Part shown: in pieces, positions 8,020-16,437 of the stretch
Numbering within the stretch: the stretch's first letter is position 1
Layout of the letters: every line of letters starts with the position of its first letter
Source: Brevibacterium sp. CCUG 69071
GTDB lineage: Bacteria > Actinomycetota > Actinomycetes > Actinomycetales > Brevibacteriaceae
Direction of reading: 5' to 3'
Assembly (NCBI RefSeq): GCF_021023135.1
Contig: NZ_PGFV01000001.1
Location: forward strand, 124,001-188,000
Length of the DNA: 64,000 bases
Notes under the pieces: model-generated
Database searches by the model: none
What the model was told of the DNA's origin: nothing
The model's input: only the letters and a program-made list of their open reading frames with translations
Made by a program: the position numbers and the translations under genes

Positions 8020-8460
8020 TCAGTCGTCGAACCTGATCTGGCGAACCGCGTGGTTCGAACCATTTGCCGACTTCTCATTGCTGACTCCGAGCGTCATCAT
8101 CTCACCAGTATCGAGGTTGGTGTAGGCCACGTAGGTTGAGCCGGCCGCCGAATCCGCGGCGATGCGGTGCCACCGACTCGCATGCGCGTCACCGTGCTCG
8201 GAGAGCGTCTTCACCACCGCGTCCGTGGCGAGCTTCTCGACCTCCACCTCCGACCCGACGCCGAAGGCCCTGACGAGGTCGTCGGCGTACTTCAATGAGG
8301 TCGTCGGATGGCCGGAGCTCTGTGTGTCCTTGGCTGTGGTCGCAACTGACGTCGAGTCTGTGGATGCGAGTGCGGGTCCTGCGGTGGCTCCGATTCCGGC
8401 CAGACCTGCGACGGTGGCGATTCCCAGTGCGGCTGTCCGTTTGCGAATGCTGATTCTCAT
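8020..8460 (-). CDS. Secreted hypothetical protein
   Basis: A 146-residue protein starts with a basic RISIRKRTA n-region, a hydrophobic core and a probable signal-peptidase I site at GPALA-ST (about residue 33). The mature part is about 113 residues, cysteine-free, with a WHRIAADSAAGSTYVAYTNL core that looks like beta strands. No family is recognised. It is monocistronic: the convergent-side neighbour is the dcyD-like promoter and 280 bp of non-coding DNA precede it. Confidence 0.65.
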   Translation of the reverse strand: MRISIRKRTAALGIATVAGLAGIGATAGPALASTDSTSVATTAKDTQSSGHPTTSLKYADDLVRAFGVGSEVEVEKLATDAVVKTLSEHGDAHASRWHRIAADSAAGSTYVAYTNLDTGEMMTLGVSNEKSANGSNHAVRQIRFDD

Positions 8461-8739
8461 GGCGTCGATCCCTCCTGCTCGTCATGTGTCATCGACGTCG
8501 ACCAGTATTGCCAGCATTCGTGTGAACCGGACAGCACAGTCTGTGCGGTGTCTCAGAACGTATTTCGGTTCGACAAACCATTCGTTTCAACCATGTGGCA
8601 GTGACTGTTACATGGCAGGATTACTTGCTGAGATGTATCGGGTTTTTGAGCGCAAGGCCATGTGTCGGCTGCACGACCGCTGGCCGCGCTCAGCGACCGA
8701 ATATGACACTTTCTCCAAAACGATGATACGCAATCGTAA
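8461..8739. other. Non-coding spacer upstream of secreted protein
   Basis: This 279-bp stretch is richer in A+T than its surroundings and has no supported gene. It holds an inverted repeat, CCATGT at 8591-8596 and ACATGG at 8610-8615, separated by 13 bases, which could be an operator for the secreted-protein gene. No terminator with a T tract is obvious for the symporter gene that ends at 8740. Confidence 0.35.
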
Positions 8740-10086
8740 TCACGAGTCGTTGCCTGCGACGGACTGGTTCTGAGTGCTGTCTTCATCGTTGCGCTCGGCC
8801 TCGTCTGGTCCGTCCATCCAGTCCTTCCCGTCGAGAATCCGGGCGACGAGCATGCTGCTGGCCTGATCGCCGACCGAGTTGACGGTAGTGGCAGGCGGGT
8901 CGATGACGGTACCGATGATCTGGATGATCGGCAGTGCCGCGCCGGGGAATCCGTAGAGAGTGATGATCATCAGTTCGCCGATGAACCCGCCCGAGGGAAT
9001 CCCGGCCATGACCATCCCCGCCAGCAGAGCCACAGCGATGCCGATGAGGATGTTGCCGGGAGTGAAGAAGTCGCGCTCGAACACCGCGAAGAGGAACGCG
9101 ATCTTGAGGATCGCGGACAGGCTCGAACCCTCCATATGGATTGTCGCGCCGATCGGGATGATCGTCTCTCTGATGTCACGAGGGACGCCGATGCGCTCAC
9201 CCGCGCGAAGATTCGCCGGGATCGCGGCCACCGACGAGGAGGTTCCCAGGGAGATCGCGGTCGGCTCGATGATATTCGACCAGAACTTCGTGATCCCGTG
9301 TCTGCCGCCCGCGAGAAAGGAATAGAGCGTGAACGCGAGAACGAAGTAGACGATTGCCACCGGGTAGTAGACGAGAAAGGCGCGCACATAGTCGCCGACC
9401 AGCTGCGCCCCGAGCTCACCGATCAGGGCGGCGAAGTAGGCACCCAGGCCGATCGGGGCGTAGTACATGATGATCGAGGTGAACTTCAGGAACACCTCGG
9501 CCCCGGAGCTGAGGAAACCTGCAAACGGCTTTCCTCTGTCGCCGATGCTGCTCGTGGAGATGCCGACGATGACGGCGAAGACGATGAGGGCGAGCATGTG
9601 CTCGGCGGAGAGGATCTTCGAGAAGTCGTCGACAGTGACCGTCTGAACAAGCTGATCGCCGATCGACCCGACGTCCTCGACGTCCTCCGGCTGGCTCATC
9701 TCGACTTGGACCCCGTCGGTCGCCTTGGTGACCCACAGGGCCGAGATCATGACCACGGAAGCGATGATCCCGGTGACCGCGAAGACGCCGAGCGTGCCGC
9801 CCAAGATTCTGCCCAGGCGCTTGGCAGAGGACATCCCCGCCACCGCCGAGGAGATGGAGAAGAAGACGAGCGGCACAACGAGGGTGAACATCAAGTTGAT
9901 GAACACCGTACCGAAGGGCTTGACGACTGTGGCACGTTCCCCGAATACGAGTCCGACGATTGCGCCGATGGCGACGCCGGTGAGGATGAAGAGCGGGAAG
10001 CGGTAGTTGCGGAGAATACGACCGAATCGTGATCCGGATCGGTCAGCAGCGGGGGAGCGGGTCCCGGAGTCGGCGGGCGACGGCAT
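8740..10086 (-). CDS. Dicarboxylate/amino acid:cation symporter (DAACS, GltP/DctA type)
   Basis: The 448-residue protein has the eight-helix plus hairpin pattern of the Glt family. LVVPLVFFSISSAVAGM is the conserved helix-3/4 region, GTSSSVAAIPANL is the serine-rich HP1 loop, IPIGATIHMEGSS is the TM7 NMDGT-equivalent region, and DPPATTVNSVGDQASSMLVAR is the HP2/TM8 substrate site. It should import C4-dicarboxylates or acidic/neutral amino acids with Na+ or H+. AGGCAGG precedes the ATG. In NMDGT the Asp is replaced by Glu (HMEGS), which may affect cation binding or substrate choice. It is transcribed divergently from the small acidic protein at 10366. Confidence 0.9.
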   Translation of the reverse strand: MPSPADSGTRSPAADRSGSRFGRILRNYRFPLFILTGVAIGAIVGLVFGERATVVKPFGTVFINLMFTLVVPLVFFSISSAVAGMSSAKRLGRILGGTLGVFAVTGIIASVVMISALWVTKATDGVQVEMSQPEDVEDVGSIGDQLVQTVTVDDFSKILSAEHMLALIVFAVIVGISTSSIGDRGKPFAGFLSSGAEVFLKFTSIIMYYAPIGLGAYFAALIGELGAQLVGDYVRAFLVYYPVAIVYFVLAFTLYSFLAGGRHGITKFWSNIIEPTAISLGTSSSVAAIPANLRAGERIGVPRDIRETIIPIGATIHMEGSSLSAILKIAFLFAVFERDFFTPGNILIGIAVALLAGMVMAGIPSGGFIGELMIITLYGFPGAALPIIQIIGTVIDPPATTVNSVGDQASSMLVARILDGKDWMDGPDEAERNDEDSTQNQSVAGNDS

Positions 10087-10365
10087 CGATCCTGCCTTTC
10101 ACTCGGAGTGTGCACGGTGCAGCCGTGTGAGGGTTCACGGCTCGGACGATGCTATTGCACACGGGGCAGAAAAGGTCACTGGTCTCATTGGGGTGGTCTT
10201 GTCGGTGTTCGCGCCGAGGTCTAAGAGCGGAGGAGATCGTCCTCGCGCTCATTGTGATCGAAATGGTGCCCGGAATCCGTGCTCGGGCCGTATCGCCACC
10301 GCCGTCGGAGAGCGCATGATGGAGGAAACGGATTCGCGCACAGCGTTCCGATCGGAGGTTCAGTG

Positions 10366-10548
10366 ATGTCTGAGAATGTGCAACCGCAGCCGGGCGAGGA
10401 CGAACTCGGGAACGACTCGGAGGAGTCGAGCAGCGTCGGCGCGGAGAGGACCGAAGCGGACAGGCTCCGTCACGTCCACGAAGATGAGATGGTCGACGAG
10501 TGGGAAGACGAATCCTTCCCCGCCAGTGATCCGCCAGGACACTATTGA
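10366..10548 (+). CDS. Small acidic protein with SFPASDPP motif
   Basis: The ATG at 10366 has CGGAGGT 7 bp upstream, and the 60-residue product is rich in Glu and Asp. Its C-terminal sequence DESFPASDPPGHY contains the SFPASDPP motif that recurs at the ends of many small uncharacterised bacterial proteins (family knowledge, function unknown). It probably is an intrinsically disordered cytosolic protein. It stands alone, between the divergent symporter and a convergent small acidic ORF. Confidence 0.65.
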   Translation: MSENVQPQPGEDELGNDSEESSSVGAERTEADRLRHVHEDEMVDEWEDESFPASDPPGHY

Positions 10549-10685
10549 AGCTGTCGGGGAGATTTCGGCCCAGGTCGGAATGACGAGGGCGTCGCCACCT
10601 AACTTTTGGACTCACGATCCGTGAATGACGACGCTCTTCGTTGTGTGTTCCCGGCCTGGGTTTTCAGCGCAGGGCAGGCCGAGTT

Positions 10686-10931
10686 TCAGTCCTCGTTATC
10701 GGGATTGTCCGTGGAATCGGTACGGACGTTCGCATCGTCGGAATCGTCCGTCGATACGGACGCGTTCTCAGGGTTTTCGTCGTCTCTGCTCGCGTCGGCC
10801 TCGTCGTTTCTAGTGCCGAAATCATTTTCATCGACGAGCTCGGAAGTCGGTGCCGCCTCGGCGGCTTCGTCGAGATTCTTGGTGGCTTTGCGCATGCCGT
10901 CTTCAATGGGCACGATGTTCACCTTCCGCAA
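10686..10931 (-). CDS. Small acidic hypothetical protein
   Basis: An 81-residue frame starting at TTG 10931 encodes a strongly acidic, Ser/Asp/Asn-rich protein with repeated DDSDDAN/DSTDNPDNED-like text at its C terminus. No clear ribosome site supports the TTG; GTG at 10922 or ATG at 10895 are alternatives. It looks disordered and belongs to no family I recognise. Its composition resembles that of the SFPASDPP protein that converges on it. Confidence 0.42.
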   Translation of the reverse strand: MRKVNIVPIEDGMRKATKNLDEAAEAAPTSELVDENDFGTRNDEADASRDDENPENASVSTDDSDDANVRTDSTDNPDNED

Positions 10932-11051
10932 TCGGCTGTGAGGTGGTCGTCAGTCTACGCGCGTCCGCGGGCCAGGGATACTGCTGAGTCAAAGGCACGG
11001 CGAGCGAAGCCGACCGAGGCCGACGGTCGAGCGTCGGATGGAGAACGGCGA

Positions 11052-11387
11052 TCAGGCCACCAGCATCCAGATGAGCGCGGCGGCGTTGGCAGCGGCAGTG
11101 AACGCGGGGCCGATGGTCTTCAACCGGTCGGAGATCACGGCTCCGATCACGGCGTCGATTCCCTGAACGAGGATCATCGCGACGGCGACTGCGGCCACAA
11201 ATGCCTCCGACGAGCAGAACAGGCCGATGACGGCGACGACGACAAGAGCGGCGCTGCGCGCAAACGCATACATCGATGGTGGTCGTGAATCGTTCGCGGA
11301 CGAACACAGTCCGGCAATCGCATACCCGCAGCTGACGATCGAACTGATCAGAGTCACGATCGCGCAGGTCCAGAAGGCGAGGGTCAT
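11052..11387 (-). CDS. Hypothetical four-helix membrane protein
   Basis: The 111-residue product is almost entirely hydrophobic, with about four helices (near residues 4-26, 44-62, 64-86 and 94-110) and the motif MILVQGIDAVIGAVISDRLKTIGP. This pattern recalls small DUF4267-type integral membrane proteins, but I am not certain of the family. It is monocistronic and convergent with nothing; the response regulator begins 109 bp away on the same strand upstream. Confidence 0.6.
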   Translation of the reverse strand: MTLAFWTCAIVTLISSIVSCGYAIAGLCSSANDSRPPSMYAFARSAALVVVAVIGLFCSSEAFVAAVAVAMILVQGIDAVIGAVISDRLKTIGPAFTAAANAAALIWMLVA

Positions 11388-11495
11388 GGATTCAGTTTAT
11401 AGATGCGTACTCGGTCTCGGTCGCGACTCGCAGCGGTCCTTTCGCCGGAGAGGAGGGTGGGACCGGCCGACGCTTCTCGGCGTCTGTCCGGCGAG

Positions 11496-12191
11496 TCAGT
11501 GTCCCGCAGCCGAGGTCCCGAGGCTGTCCACTCCGGCGCGTTCGACAAGGACGGCGATGTGTACGCGATTGCTCGTGTCCAGTTTGATGTTGATGCGGTT
11601 GAGGTGGGTCTTCACCGTAGCCGTGCTCATGAACGTGGCCTCAGCGATCTCCTGGTTGGACAGGCCCTGGGCGACGAGGACCGCGATCTGAAGCTCACGT
11701 TCGGTGAGGTCGGCGAGCAGTTCTGTGGCCTCACGCTGCAGGCGCTGATTCTGGCCCGTCGTCACCTTTGAGATCAGCTGCTGCATCGACCGCGGCGAGA
11801 GGATCGGCTCTCCTGCGTGCACCTTGCGGATCGCATCGGCCAAAGCAGTCGGTGCGACGTCCTTGAGCAGATAGCCGGCCGCTCCGGCCTCGAGTGCGCG
11901 GAAGAGATAGTCGTCGGTGTCGAAGCTCGTGAGCGAGACGACCTTGGGCGGACGGGCGCTGTTGATGAGCCTTTCGATGGCCTCGATCCCGCCGATGCCC
12001 GGCATCCGGATGTCCATGAGGACGACATCCGGGAAATGCAGAGCCACTCGTTCGAGTGCCTCCTCGCCGCTCGACGCCGAACCCACGATCTCGATGCCCT
12101 CGGCGGCCTGGAGAATTCCTCTGATCCCGGTGACGACCATCGGATCGTCATCGACGACGATCACACGAATCGGGGCAGCGTTCTGGGTCAT
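11496..12191 (-). CDS. NarL/LuxR-type response regulator
   Basis: From the ATG at 12191 the product is 231 residues. The receiver domain (about 9-125) has acidic residues VVDDD, the phospho-acceptor Asp60 in VVLMDIRMPG, the Thr/Ser switch VVSLTSFD and Lys in YLLKDV. A LuxR helix-turn-helix occupies the C-terminal 65 residues (LTERELQIAVLVAQGLSNQE, then TVKTHLNRI). It should be a DNA-binding transcription factor phosphorylated by the histidine kinase encoded 55 bp upstream on the same strand. The regulated genes are unknown; the divergent DUF4352 gene is a candidate. Confidence 0.92.
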   Translation of the reverse strand: MTQNAAPIRVIVVDDDPMVVTGIRGILQAAEGIEIVGSASSGEEALERVALHFPDVVLMDIRMPGIGGIEAIERLINSARPPKVVSLTSFDTDDYLFRALEAGAAGYLLKDVAPTALADAIRKVHAGEPILSPRSMQQLISKVTTGQNQRLQREATELLADLTERELQIAVLVAQGLSNQEIAEATFMSTATVKTHLNRINIKLDTSNRVHIAVLVERAGVDSLGTSAAGH

Positions 12192-12246
12192 GATCGATAC
12201 ATTACCCGAGGGCAATGACACCGATAGTCTGACCGCGAGGGCTCCC

Positions 12247-13689
12247 TCAGCCTCGGCGTGCGAACGGCGGAAGAACCACCTCGACGACGAACGAGCCGTC
12301 GCGGACACCGGCCAAGGCGTCTCCCTCCAGCATCGCCGCTCTCTCCCGAATGCCTTCGAGCCCGGCACCCGATCCGGTCCCCGCTAAGGGAGAATCGGCA
12401 TCGGGCCGGGAAGAACCCACGCGGGGAGCAGACGTCGGATAAGGCGGAATCCCGGGGACCGCCTCGGCGAGGGGCGACTGCCGCGGCGGGAGACGGTTCG
12501 TCGACGCAGGAGCCGGATTGGCCACCGCGATCCGTGCGCCTTGGTCAGCCGACACCGTGACTTCAAGAGTCACCGGCGAACCCGGGGCATGCTTCATCGC
12601 ATTCGTCAGCGACTCCTGCACGATGCGATACACCGCCCGGTCGAGAACGGTCGGCGCACTCTCGACGTCCTGAATGACGATCGAGGGCCGGATGATCGTT
12701 CCCGTGGACTGCACCGAGGCGACGAGCTGCGGGATCGATCGCATTGAGGCCAGGCTCGGGGGAGTCGACGCCTCCTTCTGCGGTCCGCCGCCGGCCAGCG
12801 TCCCCTCGCGGACCCCGCCGACCAGATGCCGCAGGTCCTCCAGGGAGGCATGCGCCTCCTGCCGCAGCGCCGAGGCGGTCGAGGCGACATCGTCATCATC
12901 CTTGCTGCCGAGCTCGAGGGCACCGCTGTGCAGGGAGATGATCGAGAGTCGGTGGGAGAGCGTGTCATGGAGCTCCCGTGCCAGGAGTTCGCGTTCGGAC
13001 CGGCGGGCGAGTTCAGCCGACAGGGATTCATTGCGCTGGGTTTCGCGGGCCGCGATCGTCTCGACGACTCTCATCCGCCGGGTTCGTCGCAGCAGGGCGC
13101 CGACGCCGAGGCTGATGCCGAGTCCGATGACCGCCGCCGCGATGGTCACGAGAGTGATCGCGAGCAGCGCGTCTGCCGGGGGAGCGGGTGCGTCGAGATT
13201 CGTCATCTGCTCCGGGTCGGGCAGGAAGAGGATGGCGAACGGGTTGAGCTGGGCCGGGGCCAGGCACATGCGCACCGTGGCGGCGGCGACCAGCACCGTT
13301 CCCACCGCCGAGGCGATGATGGCCTGCCGCTTGGATCCCCGGATGACGAGGTGGAAGAGGCCGATGAGCAGGAGAAGGGCATCGCCCCATCCCGCAGTCA
13401 GCAGGGCGCCGGCAATGAAGGGAGCCCACAGCCACTTCTGACGGAGGAACACAGTTGCCCATACGGGGACGAGGAGGAGGATCGCGACCATTCCGGTGTT
13501 GCTGATGACGCCGCCTGAGAATGCCCAGGTGTTCGAAGTCAAGGCCATCGCCGAGGTGAACAGTCCGATGACGAAGAGAAGAGCGCCGACGAGGACGCTC
13601 ACGAGAATTCTCAGGGCGCGAGGCATCCGCCGGCGCCGCGCGCTCGGGAGGCTCTCGTGGCTCGAACGAGGAATTGGTTGACCTGACAC
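12247..13689 (-). CDS. NarL-type sensor histidine kinase
   Basis: The 480-residue membrane kinase has about six transmembrane helices in the first 210 residues, then the HisKA_3 box ARELHDTLSHRLSIISLHS with phospho-acceptor His241, the N-box QESLTNAMKHA near 356 and a GxGLxGIRERA ATP-lid motif. An unusual Pro/Ser-rich insert of about 50 residues lies between the N-box region and the G-box. The GTG start at 13689 lacks a clear ribosome site and ATG 13626 is an alternative. It pairs with the downstream response regulator. The signal is unknown. Confidence 0.9.
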   Translation of the reverse strand: MSGQPIPRSSHESLPSARRRRMPRALRILVSVLVGALLFVIGLFTSAMALTSNTWAFSGGVISNTGMVAILLLVPVWATVFLRQKWLWAPFIAGALLTAGWGDALLLLIGLFHLVIRGSKRQAIIASAVGTVLVAAATVRMCLAPAQLNPFAILFLPDPEQMTNLDAPAPPADALLAITLVTIAAAVIGLGISLGVGALLRRTRRMRVVETIAARETQRNESLSAELARRSERELLARELHDTLSHRLSIISLHSGALELGSKDDDDVASTASALRQEAHASLEDLRHLVGGVREGTLAGGGPQKEASTPPSLASMRSIPQLVASVQSTGTIIRPSIVIQDVESAPTVLDRAVYRIVQESLTNAMKHAPGSPVTLEVTVSADQGARIAVANPAPASTNRLPPRQSPLAEAVPGIPPYPTSAPRVGSSRPDADSPLAGTGSGAGLEGIRERAAMLEGDALAGVRDGSFVVEVVLPPFARRG

Positions 13690-13860
13690 ACATGAATAGT
13701 AACCGCGGGCTCTGACACGCGTAGTCGACCGATCGGGTGGAACGGGTCCACCGATCGGCCAACCGGTTCGATCCGACGGATGGACGTGGAGCAGGGCGAT
13801 TTCTCCGATGCTTGACGAGTCAGCACTTCGCAGCTTTTCACTCAGCGTTCAAGGAGCATC

Positions 13861-14712
13861 ATGTCCAACCCACACGACCCTCAGTACCTGGGACATCCCC
13901 AGCAGCCCGGCCAGACCACTCCTGCCGGGCAGCCGACGCCGACCACATTCCAACCTGCCGCTACGGCTCCGGGGCATTCGGGTGCACACGCCGGATACCC
14001 CGGAGCACAAGGCGGGTATCCAGGAGGGCAACCCGGTTATCCCGGAGCGCAGTTCCCACAGCAGGCCTATCCGGGGGCGGGTTACGGGCAGAAGCCGCCG
14101 AAGCGGAAGAAGCCGCTGCTCAAGCGCTGGTGGTTCTGGCTCATCGTCATCATCGTGGTCATTGCAATGTTCAGCGCCATCGGGGGCGGGGGAGACGACG
14201 CCACCGATGAGACGGGTGCATCGTCCGCGCAGGACGAAGCGGGCACGGGGTCGGAGGACAAGGGTGAAGGTGCTCCTGCCGAAGAAGGCGGCGCACCGGC
14301 TGCGGAGAAGGCGGCCTACGGCATCGGCGACGCCGTCGCAGCCGATGGGTGGGAGATCACCGTCGACAAGGTCGAGGACGGTGTGTCATCGGTCGGCGAC
14401 GAGTTCCTCGGCACCGAGGCACAGGGTCAGTTCGTCACCGTCGCACTGTCGGTGAAGAATACGGAGTCCGAACCGGACTACTTCTTCGAGGACAACATCA
14501 AACTCGGCGATGACAAGGGCAACAGCTACTCCGCCGATTCCGAAGCGGGAATCTACGTGGACGAGAACTCGATCCTCTTCCTCGAGGAGATCAACCCGGG
14601 CAACACCGCCAAGGGTGTCCTGGTCTTCGACGTGCCGAAGGATGTCAGTCCCGATCGCCTGACCTTCGAAGGCGGCGTCTTCTCCGACCCGGTGGAGATC
14701 GCACTGAGTTGA
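13861..14712 (+). CDS. DUF4352-domain membrane-anchored protein
   Basis: The 283-residue protein has a Pro/Gly/Tyr-rich N terminus with repeated GYPGAQ/GYPGGQ units (about 40-75), a basic stretch KPPKRKKPLLKRW, one transmembrane helix (about 93-110) and an acidic linker. It ends in an extracytoplasmic immunoglobulin-like DUF4352 domain (about 145-283) containing GQFVTVALSVKNTES. The N terminus is likely cytoplasmic. AAGGAGC precedes the ATG. Such proteins are common on actinobacterial surfaces and have no known biochemical role. It is divergent from the histidine kinase gene, so the two-component pair may control it (inference). Confidence 0.85.
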   Translation: MSNPHDPQYLGHPQQPGQTTPAGQPTPTTFQPAATAPGHSGAHAGYPGAQGGYPGGQPGYPGAQFPQQAYPGAGYGQKPPKRKKPLLKRWWFWLIVIIVVIAMFSAIGGGGDDATDETGASSAQDEAGTGSEDKGEGAPAEEGGAPAAEKAAYGIGDAVAADGWEITVDKVEDGVSSVGDEFLGTEAQGQFVTVALSVKNTESEPDYFFEDNIKLGDDKGNSYSADSEAGIYVDENSILFLEEINPGNTAKGVLVFDVPKDVSPDRLTFEGGVFSDPVEIALS

Positions 14713-14783
14713 AGGGGAGATCCCACTGGGCTGAAGGGGTGACCGCGCAGGCTCTGGACGAATGAGTGCGGCGGCACTAAGGG

Positions 14784-14818
14784 GAGCGGCTCGGTCCGAT
14801 AGTCGGACCGAGCCGCTC
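14784..14818. terminator. Strong bidirectional terminator hairpin
   Basis: The arms 14784-14799 (GAGCGGCTCGGTCCGA) and 14803-14818 are perfect reverse complements with a 3-base loop TAG, a 16-bp stem. It sits between the stops of the convergent DUF4352 and fructosamine kinase genes and can act on both strands. No T tract follows, as is common in high-GC actinobacteria. Confidence 0.85.
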
Positions 14819-14828
14819 TCGACTCTGC

Positions 14829-15617
14829 TCAGTCGTTCAAAGCGGTGGCGCGGTCGATGATCGCACTCGCTGTGCGGAGCGTCTGCCCCGCGAATCCGGT
14901 CCCGAACAGCTTGACGTGAGCAAGCAGGGCGAAGAAATTGTGAACCGGCACGTCTCCTCGCCACCCCTCGGGCAGCGGATGTTCGGTCTCATAACCGGCG
15001 AAGATCTCCTCAAGGAACGGTGTGCCGAACAGGACAAGCAGCGCCAGATCCTCAAGTCTGTGGCCGCCGTGGGCGGCTGGGTCGATGAGGGCACAGCCGT
15101 CAGGGGTCCACATGAGATTGCCGGACCATAGGTCACCGTGGACTCGGGCCGGAGCTTCGGTGCCCTGTCCGGAGATTCCCTCGAAGACCCCGGAGGCAAT
15201 GCTCTCGATCGCCGAGGTGATCGTGTCGTTTTCATCGGTCGAAAGCTGATCTCCGATCGCCGAGGCCAGTGGTCTCAGCCGCATGTTCACCCAGAAGTCG
15301 GTGAATGAGTCACACGAGGCGACGTCGACTTCAAACGGGGAGTCGAGGGGACCGAACCAGGCCGGTTCGGCCGGTGCCCAGCCGAATGCAGGGGCACCGG
15401 AATCGTGCAGACGTGCAAGCTGCCTGCCGAAATCGGTTGCCGACCGCGCATTCGGCGAGGCCTCTTCGATGCGCTCAAGACGCAGACTCTGCTGATCATG
15501 ATCGATGACTTCGACGACAGGAACCACGTCCGGTTCGGCCAACCACGCGAGTCCGGCCGCTTCGGCGGCGAAGAATCCGCGCGGGGCATCGGCGCGCTGT
15601 TTGATGAAATCAGGCAT
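14829..15617 (-). CDS. Fructosamine kinase family protein
   Basis: The 262-residue protein has the kinase-like fold of the FN3K/APH superfamily. It shows HGDLWSGNLMW, containing the catalytic Asp and the metal-binding Asn, and IDPAAHGGHRLEDLALL, the family-specific replacement of the IDW motif. It should phosphorylate glycated (fructosyl) amines or small sugars, deglycating proteins or amino acids. The N-terminal lobe is short compared with the usual 285-290 residues, yet the start is well placed behind TAGGCTGGAGTC. It is the last gene of a minus-strand group after BKACE (52-bp gap). Confidence 0.88.
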   Translation of the reverse strand: MPDFIKQRADAPRGFFAAEAAGLAWLAEPDVVPVVEVIDHDQQSLRLERIEEASPNARSATDFGRQLARLHDSGAPAFGWAPAEPAWFGPLDSPFEVDVASCDSFTDFWVNMRLRPLASAIGDQLSTDENDTITSAIESIASGVFEGISGQGTEAPARVHGDLWSGNLMWTPDGCALIDPAAHGGHRLEDLALLVLFGTPFLEEIFAGYETEHPLPEGWRGDVPVHNFFALLAHVKLFGTGFAGQTLRTASAIIDRATALND

Positions 15618-15669
15618 GACTCCAGCCTAATTCGCGTCCACATACGTGCAATCCCGGCATGCTTCGAGG

Positions 15670-16431
15670 TCAGGACAGCTCGGACATCAGCATCGCCGCC
15701 GTGGCGACGAGGTCACCGTTGCCTTCGGCCTCTCGTCCGTCGGGCAGGACGGGAGTGTCCTCGAGCCCCGTCCTGATTCCGTGTCCGCGGCGGATGGCGC
15801 GGGCGTTGACGACCCAGGAGGCGATCCCATCCCCGTGATGGACCTGGGGCAGGCGGATCCCGGCGTCAGTCACGACCTTCTCGATCGCCGCGGCGTGCGC
15901 GATGGCATCATCGGGGTCGGCATTGAGAGGCTCGACAAGGACGCGTCGGCAGGAGCCGGCGATGCCGGCGTCGACGAAGCGGTGGGCGTCGTCGAGGTGG
16001 AGCAGGCCGGCCTCGATCTCCACTCCTCGGCCGAGCAGTAGCTCGCAGACCTGGAGAATTCCGGGCTCTCCCTGGTTGGCGGTGACAAGATCCGGAAGCT
16101 TGGTCCATTCGGAGATGAGTTCGAGCCGCCGGGCCGGGTCTCCCTCGATCTCGGCCGATGTGCTCAGCGAGATCGGGACCCCCGGGCAGGCTGCACGGAC
16201 GGCGCGGACCGTCGCAGCGCTCGCCTCGGCGTCGAAGGTCTGCCTGCCCTCGCTGTCGAAAGGGTGAAGATGGACAACCTGTGCTCCCGCATTGACGGCC
16301 GCCCTCGCCTGCGCCGCAATATCATCGGGCGTGCGCGGAGTCGCCGGATGGTCACGATCCCCATTGAGCGCGGCATGGAGCATCGGCTCGGGGCTGCCGG
16401 GCTGGCCGGTCGGTTCGATGGTCGACATCAT
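15670..16431 (-). CDS. Beta-keto acid cleavage enzyme (BKACE, DUF849)
   Basis: The protein is 253 residues and shows BKACE signatures: AALNGDRDHPATPRTP at the N terminus, AGAQVVHLHPFD carrying the metal-binding His-x-His pair, a short EAGLLHLDDA segment and HHGDG near the C terminus. The family cleaves beta-keto acids with acetyl-CoA to give acetoacetate and a new CoA ester. It is shorter than the usual 275-310 residues, mostly at the ends. It starts 6 bp after the macrolide phosphotransferase stop, so the two are very likely co-translated. The substrate is unknown. Confidence 0.85.
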   Translation of the reverse strand: MMSTIEPTGQPGSPEPMLHAALNGDRDHPATPRTPDDIAAQARAAVNAGAQVVHLHPFDSEGRQTFDAEASAATVRAVRAACPGVPISLSTSAEIEGDPARRLELISEWTKLPDLVTANQGEPGILQVCELLLGRGVEIEAGLLHLDDAHRFVDAGIAGSCRRVLVEPLNADPDDAIAHAAAIEKVVTDAGIRLPQVHHGDGIASWVVNARAIRRGHGIRTGLEDTPVLPDGREAEGNGDLVATAAMLMSELS

Positions 16432-16437
16432 GGATGT

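Noticed and set aside
8162-8773. A 203-codon plus-strand frame antisense to the secreted protein
   Set aside because: The minus-strand protein has a convincing signal peptide; the plus-strand frame has no ribosome site and runs into non-coding DNA.
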